Shown here: piece after piece, positions 61,640-64,000 of the stretch
Position numbering within the stretch: position 1 is the first letter of the stretch
Layout: each line of letters starts with the position of its first letter
NCBI GenBank assembly: GCA_014706295.1
Contig: JACSVZ010000004.1
Coordinates: 9,024,465 to 9,088,464, forward strand
From: Lycocorax pyrrhopterus obiensis
Taxonomy: Eukaryota > Chordata > Aves > Passeriformes > Paradisaeidae
Length of the DNA: 64,000 nt
Reading direction: 5' to 3'
Program-made: the position numbers and the translations under genes
The notes under the pieces: model-generated
Database searches by the model: none
What the model saw: the letters and a program-made list of their open reading frames with translations, nothing else
What the model was told of the DNA's origin: nothing

Positions 61640-62580
61640 GCTTTCATTTGTGCCCTGCGGCCGGTCTGTAGCGGCGGGACGGTGTAAACTCAGCTGAGCG
61701 GGGAAGTTGAACTGTCCATACCACTGATCTCGGCATAACCCAGCTTCCTTTCGCCGGCGCAGCTCCAGCTGACCACGCCACGATGCTTACAGCCTGCGCC
61801 TTGTCTTTGAAACTAAAAGTGGGGGGAGACCCCGGTGGGGGGAAACCCCTACCGAGCCCCGGACTTCACCAGGATGCCGCCGCTCGGAAGGGCCGGGGAC
61901 CGGGCGGAGCGCGATCCCGGGCTCCCCGTACGCCCGCGAGGCGTGGGCGGTGCCTGCGGGCGGCCGCGGCTCTGGGGAGGGGATGCTGGGCAGGCGGGGA
62001 GGGGATGCCGGGCTAGGAGGGCGCTGCCCGCGGGCTTCCCTTCCTCCCTCGCTCGCTCGCTCTCTCCCAGACGTCGCGGCTGTGGCGGGGCGGGCGGGAT
62101 GTGGGCAGCGGCCCCTTTCCTGCTCCTTCTCCTGCTGCTGCTGCCGCCGCTGGCGCGGCTGTGTCGGCGCGAGGCGGCGCGGCTGGAGCCGGCCGGGCGG
62201 GCCGTGCTCATCACGGGCTGCGACAGCGGCTTCGGGCACCTGCTGGCGCTCCGCCTCCACCGCCTCGGCTTCACCGTGTTCGCCGGCTGCCTGTGCCCCG
62301 GCGGGGACGGGGCGCGGCGGCTGCAGCGGGAGGCGGGCGGCGGCGGCCGCCTGCGCGTCCTGCCGCTCGATGTGACCCGCGCCCGCGACGTGCGCGCCGC
62401 CAAGGAGCTGGTGCTCAGCCACCTGCCCGAGCGAGGTGAGGCCGGCGGGGCGGGCGGCGCGGCCGCGGGGGGCTCGGCTGCCGGCAGCGGGAGGGACCGG
62501 CGGACACGGGGTCGTCAGGACGGCGGCTCGGTTCGCCCGGGACTGGCGGCAGGGATCTGCCTCAGAGGGTGAGCTGGACT
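61640..62580 (+). promoter_or_regulatory. CpG island promoter of the SDR9C gene
   Basis: CpG density rises at about 61655 and is extreme from 61815 to 62540, covering the 5' flank, first coding exon and start of intron 1. There is no TATA box near the ATG, consistent with a broad CpG-island promoter. A pyrimidine-rich stretch ending CTCTCTCCCAG at 62070 resembles a splice acceptor, so the leader may contain an intron. Confidence 0.75.
62099..62435 (+). CDS. first coding exon of a membrane-anchored SDR9C short-chain dehydrogenase
   Basis: The exon encodes 112 residues plus one base and ends GAGCGAG|GTGAGG (phase 1). Residues 1-20 (MWAAAPF, then eight Leu) form an N-terminal membrane anchor like that of microsomal retinol and hydroxysteroid dehydrogenases. 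Residues 33-62 hold the Rossmann start with TGCDSGFG (39-46), the SDR9C signature that binds NAD(P), followed by GFTVFAGCL. LDVT at 90-93 supplies the Asp that contacts the adenine ring. Family members oxidise or reduce retinoids, sex steroids, corticosteroids or, for BDH1, 3-hydroxybutyrate; substrate cannot be assigned from this exon. The catalytic Ser-Tyr-Lys exons would lie beyond 64 kb. The ATG at 62099 was chosen because it directly precedes the anchor. An in-frame ATG at 61874 with A at -3 could add 75 residues of low-complexity Arg/Gly sequence. Confidence 0.82.
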
Positions 62581-64000
62581 GTCACAGCGTGAGGATAGGG
62601 AGCACCGTCACTGATGGCGCTAATTGCGGTTACCGCTATTGGTAATGACAGCAGTATTTTATTTAAAATGCCTTGCTGCGTACACGGACTGGGGCCCGTC
62701 CGAAGGTGCCGACAGTGGAAAGCGGGTGAGCTGCTCAGTGTGCCACGGGGGAGCTTCACCTTTCCTCCAGGAGAGGAACTCCCCGAGTGGGGCGTCCCTG
62801 GAGCCCCTCTGCAGGTACCCAATAGGAGGAAACCGCTGAGAAAGCGCAGAACAACTGTGCAGGCATTGGAGGGATGGGAATGTGATGCATTTCTGGGCAT
62901 GACTTGTGAAAGAGGAAATAGGTACCAGAAATGCAGCGAGGGCAGCTGCCGTGCCCTACCAAAGCAGCTGCTTCTTGGAACCACCTGAGGTTTGTCAAGC
63001 TAGTCCCTGGAGAGGTTACTGAAAGGGAAGCCTGTCAATTATACACCCTACAGGGAGCGTGCACCCAGGGGAATGGATAGACTTAGCTTCAGAATAATTG
63101 CAGACAACCTAAATCCTGGGTTATCCCTTCAGCACATGTGACACAGTGCAGGTGATGGGGCCACAGTTACCTCCTTTCCCGCTGGGACTGCAGGGTGAGA
63201 ATTATCCAGTGTAATTCTGGGATACACTTGGTGCAGAGCACATTTCCTCAGGCTCAGAAGTGAGATTCCCTCCAAATCACAGACAAACACTTCCTGCACA
63301 CGCAGGGAATAAAAGTGAAGAACGAGGCACGTGGAGCAATAATGAAATGCAAGGCCTATGTCTGCCTGGCTCATTAGCTCATTGGGAAGGGGATGGAATG
63401 AGAAGTGAAGGAAGAAAAAGCCTAGACACTGCTCACTAAGTAAGCACTACACTAAGTGTATTTATGGTTGCTCTTGACCTTATCTTATTAAGAGGCAGAG
63501 CCTTCCCCTCTCAGGCTTTTCCTCAACCTACAGACACACACAAATGACTCCCAGAAGCCCTTAAAGGCTCCATGGGGACCGGGTCACCAGAAACTCTGGG
63601 TTTCACATAATTTATCCTGCAATTCTGACAGCTTATGCTGTCCTGCAGTGGTCATGCTCATGCTGCTGTGTAGCCCCTGGAGCCCAGAGTCAGCACTAAG
63701 TTGTGGGTTGTCCTTGCTGCTCACAGATTGTGGATGTGCCTTCAGATCAATTCAAGGCCCGTATAGACACCAGGGCTTGCTGGAGGGGCAGGGAAGACAC
63801 TCAGCACGGCTGGGGTGAAATGCAGCAGGCACACAACAAGTGCACAGTGGTGTTCTGGGCTGTCACTCAGGCCCTCACACCTGGGACACGGGGCTGGGCA
63901 CGCACACACAGAGCACAGATTTTATGAAACCTTTTTTTGCTGTGGCTGGGCAGCTCTGCTGCTGCAGAATTTTGAGGGTATTCTGCAGAGGCAGAAAAGA
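62436..64000 (+). other. start of intron 1 of the SDR9C gene
   Basis: The CpG island fades by about 62580. The rest is unique sequence without an acceptor-led GLWxxxNNAG block, so exon 2 lies beyond the window. Small open frames here have no support. Confidence 0.6.

Overview
The window looks like a low-repeat stretch of a bird (or other sauropsid) nuclear chromosome. There are no bacterial-style gene trains. Most of the sequence is AT-leaning non-coding DNA broken by a few sharp CpG-rich islands. The recognisable interspersed repeats are old amniote MIR fragments, CR1 (chicken-repeat-1) LINE tails and one LTR-like segment. Coding sequence is sparse and exonic; nearly all long open frames are chance frames in repeats or GC-rich DNA. 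The species call is an inference from repeat types and gene style.

Left end (1-7 kb): a CpG island at about 5.7-6.3 kb carries an ETS/YY1-type start signal on the minus strand and a good splice donor. Downstream on the same strand are a 63-bp block with strong splice sites and high third-position GC, and a second block that joins it in frame and reaches a stop after nine codons. I treat these as a candidate small minus-strand gene whose product I do not recognise. Next to the island lie a G19 run with a purine tract, a GAGCY pentamer array and a cytosine-rich minisatellite with a roughly 170-bp higher-order unit (6.34-6.93 kb).

Middle (7-32 kb): mostly gene-free. It contains a small CpG-rich orphan open frame at 12.46-12.63 kb, a CpG-rich block at 18.3-19.0 kb with an RFX X-box and a TATA/CArG-like element, MIR and CR1 fragments, and a 39-bp minisatellite at 30.2 kb.

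Right half (32-64 kb): two plus-strand first coding exons of the short-chain dehydrogenase SDR9C type (the RDH5/DHRS9/HSD17B2/BDH1/HSD11B2 group). The exon at 62,099-62,435 lies in a CpG island and keeps the cofactor-binding TGCDSGFG motif. The exon at 32,761-33,154 has a TATA-like promoter and two predicted membrane segments. It aligns without gaps over the Rossmann start and over the last 23 residues, and it splices at the same place in the same phase. It has, however, lost the key glycines of the NAD(P) motif and the aspartate after the fourth strand. I found no exon 2-5 for either. They may be two tandem genes, or alternative first exons that share later exons beyond the right edge. This pair is the most interesting observation in the window.
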